Source: an uncultured Clostridia bacterium (GTDB lineage: Bacteria; Bacillota; Clostridia; Oscillospirales; CAG-272). Taken from it: a stretch of DNA of 5,293 nt. Positions 5,287 to 5,293 of this stretch are shown one piece after another. Below the pieces are notes generated by a model, which saw nothing but the letters and a program-made list of their open reading frames with translations, was not told the origin of the DNA and did not search any database. Position 1 is the stretch's first letter. Each line of letters opens with the position of its first letter. The stretch spans positions 1 to 5,293 of the forward strand of contig CANTEM010000078.1 of NCBI GenBank assembly GCA_947652805.1. Direction: 5' to 3'. A program made the translations under genes and the position numbers.

Positions 5287-5293
5287 TCATTCC

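Noticed and set aside
1..5293. CRISPR array, tRNA, rRNA, transposase, toxin-antitoxin or defence cassette
   Set aside because: No regularly spaced direct repeats, clover-leaf sequence or signature protein motifs were seen in any part of the window.

Overview
The window looks like a chromosomal piece from a low-to-mid GC Gram-positive gut anaerobe, most likely a Clostridia/Oscillospiraceae-type Firmicute. The basis is the mix of AT-rich promoters with extended -10 elements, Shine-Dalgarno-type leaders, a HTH-containing BirA, and a palindromic intergenic repeat of a type I recall from such genomes. The taxon is an inference from style, not a match I could run. All six supported genes lie on the minus strand, so transcription runs from high to low coordinates.

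Reading in that direction: (i) 5286-5258 is a convincing promoter inside a 7-bp inverted repeat. It drives a cytoplasmic GH20 beta-N-acetylhexosaminidase (5206 or 5218 to 3737). The biotin-protein ligase/repressor birA (3720-2740) follows after only 16 nt, so the two probably form an operon. (ii) The 218-nt gap 2739-2522 contains a strong 11-bp palindrome (2687-2714). (iii) A small HEAT-like helical protein (2521-2252) follows. (iv) A very good extended -10 promoter (2224-2197) drives a 104-residue membrane-anchored protein with an 11-cysteine, Asp-rich tail (2112-1798). Its transcription unit is closed by a clear rho-independent terminator (1756-1721). (v) The 390-nt gap 1797-1408 holds that terminator, a second inverted repeat (1686-1721) and a MITE/REP-like element (about 1500-1650). 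The element has two inverted arms, each folding into two hairpins. (vi) A lipoprotein with an FG-GAP-like calcium-loop motif (1407-355) is followed after 32 nt by a DUF4275-like gene (322 to beyond the window start).

Functionally the window is mostly housekeeping and accessory: amino-sugar hydrolysis, biotin attachment and regulation, and four poorly characterised small or surface proteins. I see no CRISPR array, tRNA, rRNA, transposase, phage gene or defence cassette. The least explained items are the Cys/Asp-rich membrane protein with its own promoter and terminator, and the repeat element whose arms keep their hairpins despite sequence divergence. Neither amounts to clear evidence of a new system.
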